In this document: positions 5,414 to 6,575 of the stretch, piece after piece
Numbering within the stretch: the first letter of the stretch is position 1
Layout of the letters: the number at the start of each line of letters is the position of its first letter
Source of the DNA: Candidatus Kuenenia stuttgartensis
GTDB taxonomy: Bacteria; Planctomycetota; Planctomycetia; Isosphaerales; Isosphaeraceae
Reading direction: 5' to 3'
Assembly: GCA_945872325.1 (NCBI GenBank)
Contig: CAMBZY010000187.1
Coordinates: 1-6,575 of the forward strand
Length of the DNA stretch: 6,575 nucleotides
Notes under the pieces: generated by a model
Seen by the model: the letters and a program-made list of their open reading frames with translations, nothing else
The model's database searches: none
Told to the model about the DNA's origin: nothing
Translations under genes and position numbers: made by a program

Positions 5414-5860
5414 ATGATCAAGAACAAGTTTCGCGTCATTACAAGCTCATTTGCTGCATTGGCAGTTGCTGCCGGCACTTTGGTGATCGCTGACGAGCAT
5501 GGCCCACTTCATGAAGCCATGGAGAAGGTCAATAAAGTCAACAACGCCATCAATAAAGCTGTACGCACACCAGTAGCTTACAAAAAAGACGCCAAGGCAG
5601 TGACCGAGAATTCGAAAGAGCTCGTCAAGCTGGCCAAAGTGACCGTGGACGGCGTTGCCGAAGCCAAGAAGGTCAAAGGCGTTAAGGGCGATCCTGAAGC
5701 TCAGTGGAAGACACTGGCTGCCGACTTCCTGAAGACCTCAGAAGAGCTGGCCAAAGTGGCTGAAAAAGAAGATCATGCTGCCACGAAGAACGCTCACCAG
5801 GCTGTGAAGAAGAGCTGTTCAGGCTGTCACGAAGTCTTCCGGGTTGAAGACGAAAAGTGA
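5414..5860 (+). CDS. class II cytochrome c (cytochrome c'/c556-like), exported
   Basis: A 148-aa protein with a signal peptide (MIKNKFR, hydrophobic 8-25, predicted cut VIA|D27) and a lysine-rich, mainly helical mature domain. It ends in the heme site C135-S-G-C138-H139. A CxxCH close to the C-terminus is diagnostic of class II four-helix-bundle cytochromes c, and the length fits. H139 is the proximal ligand. M36 in HEAMEKV, near the mature N-terminus, sits where c556-type members have an axial methionine, so a six-coordinate electron-transfer heme is possible; this is inferred. The frame extends upstream to a TTG at 5318, but ATG 5414 places the signal peptide at the N-terminus and is preferred. 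The stop is a tandem TGA TAG. It lies 215 bases after dsbD, whose activity supports cytochrome maturation, and has its own terminator. Confidence 0.92.
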   Translation: MIKNKFRVITSSFAALAVAAGTLVIADEHGPLHEAMEKVNKVNNAINKAVRTPVAYKKDAKAVTENSKELVKLAKVTVDGVAEAKKVKGVKGDPEAQWKTLAADFLKTSEELAKVAEKEDHAATKNAHQAVKKSCSGCHEVFRVEDEK

Positions 5861-5889
5861 TAGTCGCTTGATCACAAGTTAGAAAATCG

Positions 5890-5922
5890 AAACGACGGAT
5901 CACTCACGATCCGTCGTTTTTT
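5890..5922 (+). terminator. rho-independent terminator of the cytochrome gene
   Basis: A perfect 12-bp stem (AAACGACGGATC at 5890-5901 with GATCCGTCGTTT at 5908-5919) closes a 6-base loop and runs into six T at 5917-5922. This is the strongest terminator in the window. Confidence 0.94.
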
Positions 5923-5955
5923 GCATTACTCGTAGTCACTAAATGTGAAACCAAA

Positions 5956-6575
5956 ATGCTTTTCTGGAACGACCATTCCACGTCTGACATCGCCTGGAAC
6001 ATTGCTGCCGACGAGGCTTTGCTCATCGCCTGCGAGCAGGATTTGCTTGGCCATGAATCCGCTTTGAGGATCTGGCGACAGCGATCCTGGGCTGTGGTCA
6101 TGGGCGCTTCAGGACGTTACTTGGACGAGGTTTATGTGGAGCGTTGCCACCAGCGGGGTGTGCCAGTTGCGCGGCGGTCCAGCGGTGGAGGAACCGTGCT
6201 GCTCGGGCCCGGCACTTTGTGCGTGAGCTGGGTGCGGCCTTTAGCAGATTTCAAGATGGCTGACCGTGGTGTGCGTGAACTTCAAGTCTCTATGCTTCAA
6301 GAGCTTGCGGACCAGTTTAAAGCGGTTTCGCCAGACTTGGAAGTGGTGGCATCGGGCGATTGGTCGATCCACGGTCGCAAGTGTGTCGGCAGCGCCCAGC
6401 GACGCTTGAAAACGCACGCCATGGTCCATTTCAGCCTCCTCAATCAGACGGATTTGTCCGCGATATCTTACTTCCTGCCGCAACCACCGAGAATGCCGGA
6501 TTATCGGGAGTCACGGACTCACAGCCAGTTTTTGACCAACTTTGAGGTCGATCCTGTCGAGTTCTCGGCTAGGCT
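5956..6575 (+). CDS. lipoate-protein ligase A family protein, N-terminal 206 codons (cut by window end)
   Basis: The frame runs from ATG 5956 to the window edge without a stop. It shows the fold markers of the biotin/lipoate ligase family (LplA/LipB/BirA type). These are NIAADEALL at 15-23, LRIWRQRSWAVVMG near 37-50, the substrate/nucleotide loop R73-R74-S-S-G-G-G-T, and GPGTL. SGDWSIHGRKCVGSAQRR at 133-150 contains the conserved lysine K142. Members attach lipoate or octanoate to 2-oxoacid dehydrogenase E2 subunits and GcvH in the cytoplasm. No cysteine lies where LipM-type octanoyltransferases carry theirs (about 14 residues before the GRK lysine), which favours a ligase-like member, but this is from memory of the family. 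The usual H-G-T-L-L segment reads V-H-F-S-L-L here. There is no clear Shine-Dalgarno. The start lies 33 bases after the cytochrome terminator. Confidence 0.88.
   Translation, partial: MLFWNDHSTSDIAWNIAADEALLIACEQDLLGHESALRIWRQRSWAVVMGASGRYLDEVYVERCHQRGVPVARRSSGGGTVLLGPGTLCVSWVRPLADFKMADRGVRELQVSMLQELADQFKAVSPDLEVVASGDWSIHGRKCVGSAQRRLKTHAMVHFSLLNQTDLSAISYFLPQPPRMPDYRESRTHSQFLTNFEVDPVEFSAR

Noticed and set aside
1..6575. Mobile elements, CRISPR arrays, defence or toxin genes, tRNA or rRNA
   Set aside because: No transposase, regularly spaced direct repeats, integration repeats or RNA gene could be seen. Most of the window is occupied by recognisable genes.

Overview
This window looks like a chromosomal segment of a planctomycete. 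The evidence is a DUF1570-type HExxH protein (a family seen mostly in Planctomycetes), a cysteine-rich bS18, single-gene ribosomal transcription units, a tiny lipoprotein and moderate GC content. The phylum assignment is an inference. I see no insertion sequence, phage gene, CRISPR array, tRNA or rRNA, and base use does not change abruptly. The region reads as core or near-core genes.

Layout, left to right. (1) Positions 1-1905, all plus strand: the possible last codons of an upstream gene overlap by ATGA a 60-aa lipoprotein. A 534-aa DUF1570 putative metalloprotein with a good Shine-Dalgarno follows. (2) Positions 1906-1997: a bidirectional terminator between convergent genes. (3) Positions 1998-2773: rpsR (bS18, minus) and rpsU (bS21, plus) diverge from a 344-bp intergenic region. 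That region carries a near-consensus rpsR promoter, candidate rpsU promoters and an rpsU leader with overlapping alternative inverted repeats. A strong terminator closes rpsU. (4) Positions 2979-5198: a full-length DsbD with all three redox cysteine pairs. (5) Positions 5199-5922: a leader rich in inverted repeats, a class II cytochrome c (c'/c556-like) with a C-terminal CSGCH heme site, and a very strong terminator. (6) Positions 5956-6575: the N-terminal 206 codons of a lipoate-protein ligase family protein, cut by the window edge.

Functional links. DsbD moves reducing power from the cytoplasm to the outside of the membrane, where it can keep apocytochrome CxxC cysteines reduced for heme attachment. 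The neighbouring cytochrome is a plausible client, though it appears to be a separate transcription unit. bS18 and bS21 lie close together on the 30S platform near the anti-Shine-Dalgarno end of 16S rRNA, so their divergent pairing could allow joint control. The most interesting unexplained signals are non-coding: the rpsU leader, the 11-bp-arm inverted repeat after dsbD, the hairpins in the cytochrome leader, and an A10 tract in the dsbD linker. I found no convincing new multi-gene system.
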